A DNA stretch of 64,000 nt from Caldisericota bacterium. GTDB lineage: Bacteria; Caldisericota; JANLFM01. Position numbers and translations under genes: made by a program. Location of the stretch: NCBI GenBank assembly GCA_024655965.1, contig JANLFL010000005.1, forward strand, positions 57,860 through 121,859. The letters are read 5' to 3'. The notes beneath the pieces were generated by a model. That model was given only the letters and a program-made list of their open reading frames with translations. It was not told the origin of the DNA and searched no databases. Positions 43,217 through 51,985 of this stretch are shown here, piece by piece (within the stretch, counting starts at the first letter, position 1; every line of letters starts with the position of its first letter).

Positions 43217-44587
43217 TTACCCCTTTTCTTTGGAGGTCAAGTTCCCGTACTTCTTTTTCAAATATTTGATTGCCGATTCTTTGTTGTTTTCAATTTTACC
43301 CTCAAGGATTGCTTCCACGATCTCCTCTTTTATTTCCCCCACTTGAGGTCCAGGGGAAATGCCCAGAAGGTCCATTATTTCATCTCCCGAGAGGGGGCTC
43401 GAGATGCTTTTCACTTGCTCCTGGTCGAGGGCCTGGATCCTACCGATTAAGTGCCAGAAATTGCTCTCCAGGGACTCGATCCCGTAGATGTCTGCCCTGG
43501 CGAGACGGAGGGTGCTTTTTAGCTTTTCTCCCAGCCTTCTTATTAGCCTTTTAACCGCAGAATCGCTCCATTCAGGGGTGTATTGAGTGATCAGCATGTG
43601 ATTCCTGATTAAAAAGCAGATTTCCTCTATCTCCTCATTTGAGAAGCGCAGCCTTTTGAGGATTTCCTCGGCCAGAAGGGCCCCTTCTTCCTCGTGGCCA
43701 TAGAATACGATAGCCTCCCCCTTTTCCTGAATGGCCTTGATTTTTCCTATGTCGTGGAAAAGAGCAGCGTACCTTTCGCGAAGGTCATTCGAGTCCCGGG
43801 AGATCCTCTGTAGGACTTGAACGCTATGTGAGAAAAGGTCCTTGGCGGTGACCTTGTCCTGGGGGATCCCTTTTGCCTCCTCGAGCTCGGGGAAAATCTG
43901 GGGGAGAATTTTAAGTTCGTCGAGAAGCAGGATCCCCTTGGCGGGGTTCTCCTCGGAAACTATTAAATCGAGCTCCGCTTTGATTCGCTCCGGGGAAACC
44001 TTCAATTTCAGAAGCTCAGCATTTTTCTCAATCCCCTTTTTGGCTTCCGAATGGATTTCAAAGTTCAGGCGGCAGGCGAACCTCACAGCTCGAAGCATGC
44101 GGAGGGGATCATCTCTGAAGGTGGTGTCCGGATCGAGGGGGGTGCGGATGATTTTCTTTTTAATGTCCTCTAACCCCAAACCAAGAAGGTCGAGGATCTT
44201 CCCGCTTTCCAAGTCCTGGACCAATGTATTAATCGTAAAATCCCTCCTTTTTAAATCCTCCAGGAGGGAACTCCTTTCTACTATGGGTTTGCGGCTGTCC
44301 TCAAGGTAACTTTCCTTTCTGGCGTCGACGAACTCCACCTTCCACCCGTTGAAGGTGAGCTGTGCTGTTCCAAATCGGGGAAAGACCACGGGAGGAGAAA
44401 GGGAGAGGGAGCTGGCAAGTTCCCGGGCGAGCTCCTGAGCGGACCCCTCGGTGATCACGAAATCCAGGTCCTTGATTTCCCTTTTCTTTAAAATCAGGTC
44501 CCTGACCGCCCCTCCCACAAGCCAGACCTTCATTTTTTTGTTTCTGGCGATCTCTTTTATTGCTTGGATGATTTCTTCTGTTCTCAT
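43217..44587 (-). CDS. cca: tRNA nucleotidyltransferase (CCA-adding) / poly(A) polymerase family with HD domain
   Basis: The 456-residue product carries the nucleotidyltransferase domain: VWLVGGAVRDLILKK (22-36) and KDLDFVITEG with the catalytic acidic pair, RRDFTINTL (near 116), and RDDPLRMLRAVRFACRL. An HD phosphohydrolase domain follows (LFHDIGKIKA near 275, and GHEEEGALLAEEIL). It adds or repairs the CCA end of tRNAs; since all tRNA genes seen here encode CCA, repair would be its main job. Poly(A) polymerase or an A- or CC-adding enzyme are alternatives. No ribosome site lies before the ATG, which is 6 bases beyond the ferredoxin terminator. Confidence 0.88.
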   Translation of the reverse strand: MRTEEIIQAIKEIARNKKMKVWLVGGAVRDLILKKREIKDLDFVITEGSAQELARELASSLSLSPPVVFPRFGTAQLTFNGWKVEFVDARKESYLEDSRKPIVERSSLLEDLKRRDFTINTLVQDLESGKILDLLGLGLEDIKKKIIRTPLDPDTTFRDDPLRMLRAVRFACRLNFEIHSEAKKGIEKNAELLKLKVSPERIKAELDLIVSEENPAKGILLLDELKILPQIFPELEEAKGIPQDKVTAKDLFSHSVQVLQRISRDSNDLRERYAALFHDIGKIKAIQEKGEAIVFYGHEEEGALLAEEILKRLRFSNEEIEEICFLIRNHMLITQYTPEWSDSAVKRLIRRLGEKLKSTLRLARADIYGIESLESNFWHLIGRIQALDQEQVKSISSPLSGDEIMDLLGISPGPQVGEIKEEIVEAILEGKIENNKESAIKYLKKKYGNLTSKEKG

Positions 44588-44592
44588 GTTGG

Positions 44593-44620
44593 AAAAAAGC
44601 CGCCCCGAGGGGCGGCTTTT
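44593..44620 (-). terminator. Intrinsic terminator after the ferredoxin gene
   Basis: On the minus strand GCCGCCCC-TC-GGGGCGGC forms a stable 8-bp stem extended by A/T pairs and followed by TTTTTT. It ends the ferredoxin transcript just ahead of cca, so cca expression needs read-through or a start inside this region. Confidence 0.85.
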
Positions 44621-44650
44621 GCGTATTTCTGAAATTCTTGAATTTGAGAT

Positions 44651-44896
44651 TTAACCCTTGATCCTCTTGGCTTTCGCTTCCAGCTCCTCCTTGCTTTCCT
44701 TGTGATCGGGATCAGGCTGGCAAGCTCCCACCGGGCAAACGGAGGCGCACTGGGATTCATCGTAGAAAGTCACGCATTCCACGCACTTTTCAGGGTCGAT
44801 GACGTAGTAGGGATCACCGGGGGAAATCGCTTGGGTGGGACAGCCATCAACGCAGGCCCCACAGGCGATGCAGTCCTCAGTAATGTGATAAGCCAT
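44651..44896 (-). CDS. 4Fe-4S ferredoxin (YfhL type)
   Basis: The 81-residue product has two cluster motifs: CIACGACVDGCPTQAI (9-24) and CVECVTFYDESQCASVCPVGAC (38-59). The second contains the six-to-eight-residue insertion between Cys residues that is typical of YfhL/Allochromatium-type ferredoxins. A charged C-terminal helix follows (KESKEELEAKAKRI). It is a low-potential electron carrier in the cytoplasm, expected in an anaerobe. AGGAGG precedes the ATG and a strong terminator follows, so it is the last gene of its unit or a single-gene transcript. Confidence 0.93.
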   Translation of the reverse strand: MAYHITEDCIACGACVDGCPTQAISPGDPYYVIDPEKCVECVTFYDESQCASVCPVGACQPDPDHKESKEELEAKAKRIKG

Positions 44897-44952
44897 TTCA
44901 AGAACCTCCTTCTATCTGATTGCCAATAATATATCACTCCTTGCTTCTTCAG

Positions 44953-45843
44953 TCACTTTCCCTCCGGTGGAGGGCTTTCGGAGACCGCTCCCTGAATATT
45001 TCCGATGATTGGCTTCAGCAGGTTAGTGAACTCCATTGGGAAAATGTACTTTGTTGAGGGAGAAGCCCCTAACGCTTTCAGGGCTTCAAAGTATTGCAGG
45101 GTCATGGTCTTATTGTCAACTTCCTTTGCGACCGCGAAGATCTTCTCCAGTGCCAGGGAGAATCCCTCCGCCACAAGGATCCGGGCCTGTCTTTCTCCTT
45201 CCGCCTTCAGAATGGCTGCTTGCTTTTCACCTTCGGCGACTGCGATCGCTGCCGCCTTTTTACCCTCAGCTTCGGTGACCGTTGCCCTCCTCTGACGCTC
45301 CGCGGACATCTGCTTGATCATCGCTTCAGAAACTTCCTTGGGAGGGGCGATCTCCCTGAGTTCAACTCGGGTGACCTTTACGCCCCAACCAGCAGTCACC
45401 TGGTCCAATTTTGCGGCCAGGATTTCGTTGATCTCCTCCCTTTTGGCCAGGACATCATCCAGCACGATGTCTCCCACCACAGCCCTCAAGGTGGTGGTCG
45501 CAAGCCCCTGGACAGCCCCCAGGAAGGTTTGGACCTTGATCACCGAAAGGACCGGTTCCACAACCTTGGCATAAATCAAGAAGTCGATGGAAATGGGGGC
45601 GTTATCCTTGGTAATACATATCTGGTTGGGGATCTCCAGATACTGCTCCCTTAAGTCCACCCGAACGGGAATGTCGATAAAGGGGATCAAAAATACAATC
45701 CCCGGTCCCTTTGCTCCGATGCATTTTCCTAAACGGAATATGACCAGGCGCTGGTATTCCCTCACGATCCTTATTCCCCAGCGAATTATGATGAAGAAAA
45801 GCAATACGCCGAGGATGATCCATAAAATTTGCAAACCGCTCAC
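44953..45843 (-). CDS. SPFH/band 7 membrane protein (slipin/stomatin-like)
   Basis: The 296-residue product has an N-terminal membrane hairpin or helix (about 4-27), then the SPFH domain (EYQRLVIFRLGKCIGAKGPG from 30, VDLREQYLEIPNQ near 60) and a long coiled-coil rich in Ala, Glu and Lys (RQRRATVTEAEGKKAAAIAV near 185-235). Slipins form membrane microdomains and are usually partners of NfeD proteases. The GTG start has GGAGG upstream and lies 3 bases after the NfeD gene, so the pair is co-transcribed, as in many bacteria and archaea. Confidence 0.92.
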   Translation of the reverse strand: MSGLQILWIILGVLLFFIIIRWGIRIVREYQRLVIFRLGKCIGAKGPGIVFLIPFIDIPVRVDLREQYLEIPNQICITKDNAPISIDFLIYAKVVEPVLSVIKVQTFLGAVQGLATTTLRAVVGDIVLDDVLAKREEINEILAAKLDQVTAGWGVKVTRVELREIAPPKEVSEAMIKQMSAERQRRATVTEAEGKKAAAIAVAEGEKQAAILKAEGERQARILVAEGFSLALEKIFAVAKEVDNKTMTLQYFEALKALGASPSTKYIFPMEFTNLLKPIIGNIQGAVSESPPPEGK

Positions 45844-45846
45844 CTT

Positions 45847-47157
45847 TTAATCCTCCTTTTCCACTATTAATTCCATTTCCTCCATACCCGTGACCTTAAT
45901 CCGCTCTCCTTTTCTGATTGTTCCCGAAGCGGACCTTGCCCGCCAGTATGAACCATCGACGAAAACCGTACCTGTTGGGTCGAGGTCGGAACTTGCGGTT
46001 CCGGTTTTTCCCGGGAGCGCTTCAAGCCCCAGCGGAACTCTGGGTTTGCTCCTCGCCCTAATTGCTGCGGCGATCACGATGAAGAAAAATATGGCGCTTA
46101 AACCTGTGAACCCTGCGACCAGCCAAACGGAAAGGCCAGTTGTCAGAGAGGGCTTGAACCCCGAAGGAGAAAAGAGCATCAATGACCCAAGGACAAACGC
46201 CACGATCCCGCCCGCTCCCAGGATTCCAAACCCCGGGGTTTTTATTTCCAGAATGAAGAGGACCACAGCTACGAACATTAGAAGTAATCCCGCGATGTTT
46301 ATGGAAAGAGCTTCCAGGGCGAAGAAGGCCACAATTAGACAGATCGCTCCAATTACCCCGGCAACAACCGTTGGGTGGTAAACTTCGGCAATCAAGGCGT
46401 AAAGGCCGATAACCAGTAGAATGTAGGCAATGTTGGGGTCGGCGATCACCGAAAGAAATCTATACCAGATACCCGGTTCGCTGGTCACGATTTCCGGGTT
46501 CTTCAGGTTCAGAACGATATCCCTTCCATTAAGGGAGACAGTCTTTCCGTCAAGTTGATGAAAAAGTTCAGTCAGGTCGGAAGCTATAAAGTTGATCACC
46601 TTTTCCTTCAAGGCTTCCTCAGCAGAAAGGGAGGCGCTCTCCCTGACCGCTTTCTCCGCCCATTCTTTGTTCCGGTGATTTTTCTCTGCCAGGCTTACAA
46701 TGAAACTCACAGCATCGTTGGTTATTTTTTCCATGCTCACGTCATCAGGTTGTTCTCCAATGGTCACGGGGTGAGCGGCCCCGATGTTCGTCCCCGGGGC
46801 CATCACAGCGAAATGGGCGGCATAGGCGATGAAGGTACCAGCAGAAGCGGCCCGGGATCCTGGAGGATACACGTAAACGACAACCGGGACCTGAGAGAGG
46901 GAGATCTCCTGGATTATCTTTCTCATCGACCGGTCCCCTCCACCCGGAGTATTTAACTGGAGGACGATAAGGTCAAAATCACCCTGAGCTCCTTGAATCT
47001 GCTCCGAAACATATTTTGCGGAAACCGGGTTGATGGAATCCTCGACCTGAATCACCAGAACCCTGGGTTGCCCTGTTTCCCCAAATGCCAGGGAGGAGAA
47101 AAGGAGGAGGGAAATGAGGATGGAGAGTATTAAGCGGTGGATAGGAGCCCTGACCAC
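45847..47157 (-). CDS. NfeD-type membrane protein with ClpP-like serine protease domain
   Basis: The 436-residue product is the long NfeD form: signal peptide (about 8-27), ClpP-like protease domain with LNTPGGG (near 67), the nucleophilic Ser in GSRAASAGTFIAYAAH (near 102) and the catalytic Lys in MEKITNDAVSFI (near 148), then about five membrane helices (about 235-375) and a C-terminal OB-fold (about 385-436; GKTGTASSDLDPTGTVFVDG). Related archaeal enzymes cut stomatin C-termini. The GTG start overlaps the M16 peptidase gene by 28 bases, with AGGGGG upstream. Confidence 0.92.
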   Translation of the reverse strand: MVRAPIHRLILSILISLLLFSSLAFGETGQPRVLVIQVEDSINPVSAKYVSEQIQGAQGDFDLIVLQLNTPGGGDRSMRKIIQEISLSQVPVVVYVYPPGSRAASAGTFIAYAAHFAVMAPGTNIGAAHPVTIGEQPDDVSMEKITNDAVSFIVSLAEKNHRNKEWAEKAVRESASLSAEEALKEKVINFIASDLTELFHQLDGKTVSLNGRDIVLNLKNPEIVTSEPGIWYRFLSVIADPNIAYILLVIGLYALIAEVYHPTVVAGVIGAICLIVAFFALEALSINIAGLLLMFVAVVLFILEIKTPGFGILGAGGIVAFVLGSLMLFSPSGFKPSLTTGLSVWLVAGFTGLSAIFFFIVIAAAIRARSKPRVPLGLEALPGKTGTASSDLDPTGTVFVDGSYWRARSASGTIRKGERIKVTGMEEMELIVEKED

Positions 47158-48398
47158 CGGATGTCCCCCTCTTTCAGAGGACCGACAATCACCCCTGAGT
47201 AATTCCCTGGATGGAAAATTCTTTGAGCCAACTCCTGAATGTCCTCACCCTTTACCATATCATATTTCTTGAGTTCTTTTTTTGCGGAAGGGAGTTTTCC
47301 CTCAAGGAGAACCCTCTCCCCCAACCAGAGGGCCTGGGAGAGTGTATCCTCCAAACGGAGGACATAGCTTCCTTTCAGATATTCCCTCACCCTTTCCAGT
47401 TCCCCTTTTTTGAGTCCCTCTTTTTTTATTTTTTCAAGTTCTTCCCAGACAAGTTCCAGAACCAGGTTCACTTTTTCCGGAGCGCAGCTCGCCTCGATAA
47501 CCTGGCATCCCGTCTCCCGGAAGTACTCTGTTGAGGAGTGTACGTAGTATGCCAGCCCTCTCCGGTCCCTGATCTCCTGGTAAAGTCGGCTTGAACCTCC
47601 AACTCCCAGAGCGATGTTCAGGAGGTCCATGGCTTGTTTTTGAGGGTGGAACCGGCTTATGGTAAGACCTCCCAGGCAAAGATGGGCTTCCTGAGTGTCC
47701 CTCTCCTCGATCTTGAACCTCCCCTGTTTTAAATTGTTGAAGGGGAGGAACTGGGAGGACTCCCCAGGGGAAATTGATGAGAAGTATTCCGAGGCAAGGT
47801 TCGATGCTTCATCCTGGTCGATGTTTCCGCAGATTGCAACCACCATGTTCTTCCCGCAATATGTCCTGAGGAAATGCTCCCTCAGGGTATGGAGGGAAAT
47901 ATTGTTTACGCTTTCTTCTGTCCCTGCTATATCCGCTCCCAGGGGATGGTCTTTGAAGAGCAGTTGAAAAAGGGACATTTCCGCTTTGTCCTGGGGTTGA
48001 TCGTTGTGAAGCTTGATTTCCTCGATGATCACCCTCTTTTCCTTAATGAAATCTTCCTCCCGGAAAAGCGGGGCCAAAATGAGGTCCGCAAGGACATCCA
48101 TGGCTTTATCCAGGCGATAGTAAGGGACTTTGGTTATGAAGCAGGTGCTTTCGTGACCGGTGAAAGCATTCAAAACCCCACCTATTCCTTCAATGGCTTC
48201 GGAGATTTCCTTTGCGGATGGCCTCTTTTTCGTCCCTTGGAAGACTAAATGTTCGATCAGGTGAGAGATCCCGTTTATCTCCTTCTCCTCGTGACGGGAA
48301 CCAACTCCCACCCAAAGGGCGATCGAGGCAGAAGCGGAGGACCTTTTTGCCTTGGTGATTACCCTGATTCCATTTTGCAATTCTTTCAAGTTTTCCAT
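47130..48398 (-). CDS. M16 family zinc peptidase (processing-peptidase/YmxG type)
   Basis: The 422-residue product has the inverse zinc motif HLIEHLVFQGT (HxxEH, near residue 46-50) followed about 76 residues later by the third ligand region IIEEIKLHNDQPQD. The C-terminal inactive-type M16 domain begins near 210. The single-chain form of this size pairs as a homodimer in bacterial processing proteases such as YmxG/PqqL relatives. The target is unknown; with NfeD and slipin it suggests a membrane protein quality-control cluster, which is inference from neighbours. AAGGAG lies 11 bases before the ATG. Confidence 0.9.
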   Translation of the reverse strand: MENLKELQNGIRVITKAKRSSASASIALWVGVGSRHEEKEINGISHLIEHLVFQGTKKRPSAKEISEAIEGIGGVLNAFTGHESTCFITKVPYYRLDKAMDVLADLILAPLFREEDFIKEKRVIIEEIKLHNDQPQDKAEMSLFQLLFKDHPLGADIAGTEESVNNISLHTLREHFLRTYCGKNMVVAICGNIDQDEASNLASEYFSSISPGESSQFLPFNNLKQGRFKIEERDTQEAHLCLGGLTISRFHPQKQAMDLLNIALGVGGSSRLYQEIRDRRGLAYYVHSSTEYFRETGCQVIEASCAPEKVNLVLELVWEELEKIKKEGLKKGELERVREYLKGSYVLRLEDTLSQALWLGERVLLEGKLPSAKKELKKYDMVKGEDIQELAQRIFHPGNYSGVIVGPLKEGDIRWSGLLSTA

Positions 48399-48427
48399 GG
48401 TCGTTTCAGCTCCTTTCCTCTAAAGTG

Positions 48428-48460
48428 ATTATAACCCCACTCCCCCTTTTGGGGTAAAAT
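48428..48460. promoter_or_regulatory. Divergent -10 boxes between the M16 peptidase and helicase genes
   Basis: The minus strand has TATAAT (48428-48433), which serves the M16 gene. The plus strand has TAAAAT (48455-48460), 6 bases before the helicase ATG. Between them lies CCCCTTTTGGGG. No clear -35 boxes are found for either. Confidence 0.45.
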
Positions 48461-48466
48461 GAAAAC

Positions 48467-50560
48467 ATGGTAGATTGGTTGGAGGATCTGAACCAGGAGC
48501 AGAAGGAGGCCGTTTTTCAGACAGACGGCCCTCTTTTAATATTGGCGGGAGCGGGAAGCGGAAAGACCAGGGTCATTGCTTATCGGATCGCTTACCTTAT
48601 TCAGAGGAGAGGTGTCCCTCCCAACTCCATCCTGGCGGTTACTTTCACCAACAAAGCCGCCGGGGAGATGAAACAGAGGGTTGAATCATTGATCGGAAAA
48701 TCGATAACCGGTATGTGGATTGGCACTTTCCATTCAGTCTGTGCCCGGATTCTTAGAATTGAGGCTGAGAAGTTAAATTTAAAGCCCAATTTTTTGATCA
48801 TGGACGAAAACGACAGCGAACACCTGATCAAGGAAGCCCAAAAAGCCCTTGACCTGAGAACCACCCTGGGAAAGCCAGCGGGGTTAAGGGAGAGGATTTC
48901 CTCCTTGAAGAACAACCTGATTTCTCCCCAGGAATACCTATCCAGCATGGCCTCCTCCCAGTCAGAGAGGTCCTTCGCCCTTCTTTATGAAAAGTATCAG
49001 GAACTCTTAAGGGTTAATAACGCTCTTGATTTCGACGATCTCCTCTTTTTCACGGTCCAATTATTTCGGATTGACCCCCTGACCCTGGAAAAGTTTCAGG
49101 GTCATTTCAAATACGTGATGGTCGATGAATTTCAGGACATCAATAGCCCTCAGTATGAGATTGTCAAACTGGTTTCCTGGAAATCCCGAAACCTCTGTGC
49201 TGTGGGAGACGATTACCAGGCGATTTATTCCTGGAGAGGGGCGGATGTCCGGTACCTTCTCGAGAACTTTGAGAGGGATTTTCCGGAAGCGAAGATCATC
49301 CGGATGGAGAGGAACTACAGGTCTGGGCCGGCAATTCTCGATGCCGCGAATGAGGTCATCTCCCGCATTACCCGGGGGAAGGAGAAGCGCCTTTGGTCCA
49401 CAAAACCAGACCAGCACCCCCCTCTCGTTCGCTACCAGGCGCAGGACCAAATTGATGAAGCCCGGTTCGTGGCAAAGGAAATTGAGCGAGTTTGCCTGGA
49501 GGAAGGTAGGACATGGAAGGACTTTGCGGTCCTTTACCGGACAAACAGCCAATCACGGGTTTTTGAGGAGGTATTCATGTCCCGGAGGATCCCCTTTCAG
49601 GTTGTGGGAGGTTTGAGGTTTTACGAAAGGAGGGAGGTGAAGGATGCCGTGAGCCTCCTTGCTTTCCTGGTAAATCCTCTCTCCGAGGCTCATTTAAGGA
49701 GGATTCTTTCCTGGATCGGGGGAATTGGGCCTTCCACCATGGAAAAAGCGACCGAGAGCGGTTTACCGCTCTGGGAGGGTTTATTGCAACTGGAAGAGCT
49801 CGGCGGCCTAAAAAAGCCTGCCCATCAGGCTCTTCAAAAGATCCTCTCCCTGATTGAATATTTCCGAAACGAAAAGGAAAAGCAAGGTTTGACCGAGCTT
49901 TTTCGGAACCTCCTGGAACGATCCGGGTACCTGGAATTCTGGCAATCCCAGGGGACTCTTGAGGCACAAAACCGGGTGGAAAATGTCAAGGAGCTTCTTA
50001 ACCTCTCCCGCCAGCTCGAGGAGGAATACCCCGGGCTTTCTTCCGAAGAATTTCTTTCCCATCTTTCCCTTTATACCGATCTCGATGCCCTCGACGAGGA
50101 GAAAGACGCGGTGCTTCTTATGACCGTTCATTCCGCAAAAGGGTTGGAATTTCCCTTCGTTTTCCTGACAGGGTTGGAGGAAGGTGTTTTTCCGCACTGG
50201 CGATCAGCAAGCCCTACTGAGCTTGACGAGGAGAGGAGGCTTTGTTATGTGGCCATCACCAGGGCACAAAATAGGGTTTATTTTACCTGGGCGAGGAATC
50301 GATTGTACTTTGGAAATTGGGTTCAAAGCGAAGTTTCCAGATTTTTGAGGGAAATTCCGGAGGAGTTTTTTCCGGGGTCCCCACCCATTTCCGGGGAGGA
50401 GTACCTTGAAGGGAAAAGGGTTTTGCATTCCGCATGGGGAGAGGGAGTTGTAAAGGAGGTTGAGGGAAGCGGGGAGGATACCATTATCGAGGTATTTTTT
50501 CCTACCGTGGGAAGGAAAAGGTTGATTTTAAAATACGCGCCGATTACTATTTTAGATTGA
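48467..50560 (+). CDS. pcrA: UvrD/PcrA-type 3'-5' DNA helicase
   Basis: The 697-residue product has the superfamily 1A helicase motifs: Q motif LNQEQKEAV, Walker A AGAGSGKTR (27-35), TFTNKAAGEM (motif Ia), VDEFQDINSPQYE (motif II near 218), GDDYQAIYSWRGAD (motif III), RNYRS (motif IV), TVHSAKGLEFPFVFLTGLEEGVFPH (motif V region) and VAITRAQNRVYFTWARNR (motif VI). A C-terminal tail with HSAWGEGVV and FPTVGRKRLILKYAPI is the PcrA-type RNA polymerase-binding (Tudor-like) domain. It unwinds DNA in repair and replication. The ATG has no good ribosome site and lies 6 bases after TAAAAT, a possible leaderless start. Confidence 0.94.
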   Translation: MVDWLEDLNQEQKEAVFQTDGPLLILAGAGSGKTRVIAYRIAYLIQRRGVPPNSILAVTFTNKAAGEMKQRVESLIGKSITGMWIGTFHSVCARILRIEAEKLNLKPNFLIMDENDSEHLIKEAQKALDLRTTLGKPAGLRERISSLKNNLISPQEYLSSMASSQSERSFALLYEKYQELLRVNNALDFDDLLFFTVQLFRIDPLTLEKFQGHFKYVMVDEFQDINSPQYEIVKLVSWKSRNLCAVGDDYQAIYSWRGADVRYLLENFERDFPEAKIIRMERNYRSGPAILDAANEVISRITRGKEKRLWSTKPDQHPPLVRYQAQDQIDEARFVAKEIERVCLEEGRTWKDFAVLYRTNSQSRVFEEVFMSRRIPFQVVGGLRFYERREVKDAVSLLAFLVNPLSEAHLRRILSWIGGIGPSTMEKATESGLPLWEGLLQLEELGGLKKPAHQALQKILSLIEYFRNEKEKQGLTELFRNLLERSGYLEFWQSQGTLEAQNRVENVKELLNLSRQLEEEYPGLSSEEFLSHLSLYTDLDALDEEKDAVLLMTVHSAKGLEFPFVFLTGLEEGVFPHWRSASPTELDEERRLCYVAITRAQNRVYFTWARNRLYFGNWVQSEVSRFLREIPEEFFPGSPPISGEEYLEGKRVLHSAWGEGVVKEVEGSGEDTIIEVFFPTVGRKRLILKYAPITILD

Positions 50561-50607
50561 CCAAATAAAAGTCCGGTATCCTTTTGGAACCGGAACGGAG
50601 GAAAAAA

Positions 50608-51231
50608 ATGGAAAATCCGAAAAATGATTGGCCTGCGGAACCGGGAGGAACGCAAGGCCAGAACTTCAGCTCTTTCTTTTTTAACCTCTCAGTTCGGAAA
50701 ATTGCCATTGCCGGAATCTGTGGTGCTCTTGGTTTGGTGCTTGCCTTTACCCCTTTGGGGTTAATCCCTGTGCCGAATCTTTCTGGCGCTGCGACCACCC
50801 TTCATATCCCGGCAATCGTTGCCGGAGTTTTCGCGGGACCAATCGTCGGGGCTTTTACAGGGTTGATCCTGGCAATTTCCTCCTGGATTCTCTATGCCGG
50901 AAGTTTCCTCGCTTTTTCCGGAGGAAATCTTTTTGTGGCCCTTTTGAGCGCTTTCCTCCCCAGGATTCTGATCGGGGTTTTTGCCTATTATGTTTTCCGG
51001 CCTTTTCGCTCCCACGTTTTGGGCGCTGTCCTTGCTTCCCTGGTTGGTACACTAACCAATTCGGTTGGGGTTCTTGGAATCCTCTACCTTTTTGGTGATC
51101 CGGCAATGAGACCGGCTCTTGTTCCCATCATCCTTTTGAATCCCTGGGTGGAGATTGCCTTTGCCCTTATCGTGCTCGTTCCCTTAGTTTTAGCGTTGAG
51201 GAGGATTTTGCCCGATGTTATTAACCGTTGA
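50608..51231 (+). CDS. ECF transporter substrate-binding (S) component, possibly for pantothenate
   Basis: The 207-residue product has about 30 soluble residues and then six membrane helices (from IAIAGICGALGLVLAFTPLG near residue 37), with the Gly/Ala-rich GVFAGPIVGAFTGLILAISS segment common to ECF S components (pantothenate/riboflavin type fold). Such proteins bind a vitamin outside and use a shared energising module not in the window. The gene overlaps coaX by 17 bases, so pantothenate is the most likely substrate; this is inferred from context. I chose the ATG at 50608, with GGAGG 6 bases upstream, over an ATG at 50584. Confidence 0.82.
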   Translation: MENPKNDWPAEPGGTQGQNFSSFFFNLSVRKIAIAGICGALGLVLAFTPLGLIPVPNLSGAATTLHIPAIVAGVFAGPIVGAFTGLILAISSWILYAGSFLAFSGGNLFVALLSAFLPRILIGVFAYYVFRPFRSHVLGAVLASLVGTLTNSVGVLGILYLFGDPAMRPALVPIILLNPWVEIAFALIVLVPLVLALRRILPDVINR

Positions 51232-51985
51232 CGTTGGAAACACGAACATCGTCCTCGGCCTTTTCCATGGGGATAAGCTCACTTCTTTCTGGAGGCTGCA
51301 CACTGATTCCCGCATGACAACCGATGAGTTCACCCTTCTTCTGGATAACCTGTTGAGGATGGGGGGGTTCTCGTTCCAGGATATTTCGGGGATGGCCGTC
51401 GCTTGCGTTGTCCCGCCACTGCTTCACCCCATTACCAGGTTTGCGGAGAGGAACTTGAAGCTGACTCCCCTGATCGTGGGGCCGGGGACAAAAACAGGAA
51501 TGCCAATTTTGCTCGACAACCCCAAGGAATTGGGGGCAGACCTGCTCGTGAATTCCGTTGCGGCGAAGGAAAAATACGGTGCCCCGGTGATCGTGGTGGA
51601 TTTTGGGACTGCCACCACTTTCAGTGCCGTCTCCCCGAAGGGGGAGTATCTGGGAGGGGTAATTGCACCGGGGGTAAAAATGGCCCTTGACGGGCTTTTT
51701 CAGCAAACCGCCAAGCTTCCCAAGGTTGAAATCGTCGAGCCCCTTTCGACAATTGGAAAGAACACGGTTACCGCCATCCAATCAGGAATTTTCTTCGGTT
51801 TCATTGGGCTTGCCCGGGAAATCATCCGCGGAATGAAGGAGGAGATGGGCATTTCCTGCCCCACAGTTGCTACGGGAGGCCTTTCCGGGTTGATTGCCCG
51901 TCGAATTCCCGAGGTGGATCATCTTGAGCCAATGCTCACCCTTGAAGGTTTAAGGTTGATCTTTGAGAGGAATCAGAGAAAGTGA
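51215..51985 (+). CDS. coaX: Type III pantothenate kinase
   Basis: The 256-residue product phosphorylates pantothenate, the first step of coenzyme A synthesis. The ASKHA-fold motifs are plain: VDVGNTNIVLGLF (5-17, phosphate 1), GADLLVNSVAAKEKYG (near 108; Asp is the catalytic base region), VVDFGTATTFSAV (near 127-139, phosphate 2) and TGGLSGLIA (near 218). A monovalent cation is normally required. Its overlap with the ECF S gene suggests import and phosphorylation are coupled in expression. It overlaps the dus gene downstream by 23 bases. Confidence 0.95.
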   Translation: MLLTVDVGNTNIVLGLFHGDKLTSFWRLHTDSRMTTDEFTLLLDNLLRMGGFSFQDISGMAVACVVPPLLHPITRFAERNLKLTPLIVGPGTKTGMPILLDNPKELGADLLVNSVAAKEKYGAPVIVVDFGTATTFSAVSPKGEYLGGVIAPGVKMALDGLFQQTAKLPKVEIVEPLSTIGKNTVTAIQSGIFFGFIGLAREIIRGMKEEMGISCPTVATGGLSGLIARRIPEVDHLEPMLTLEGLRLIFERNQRK

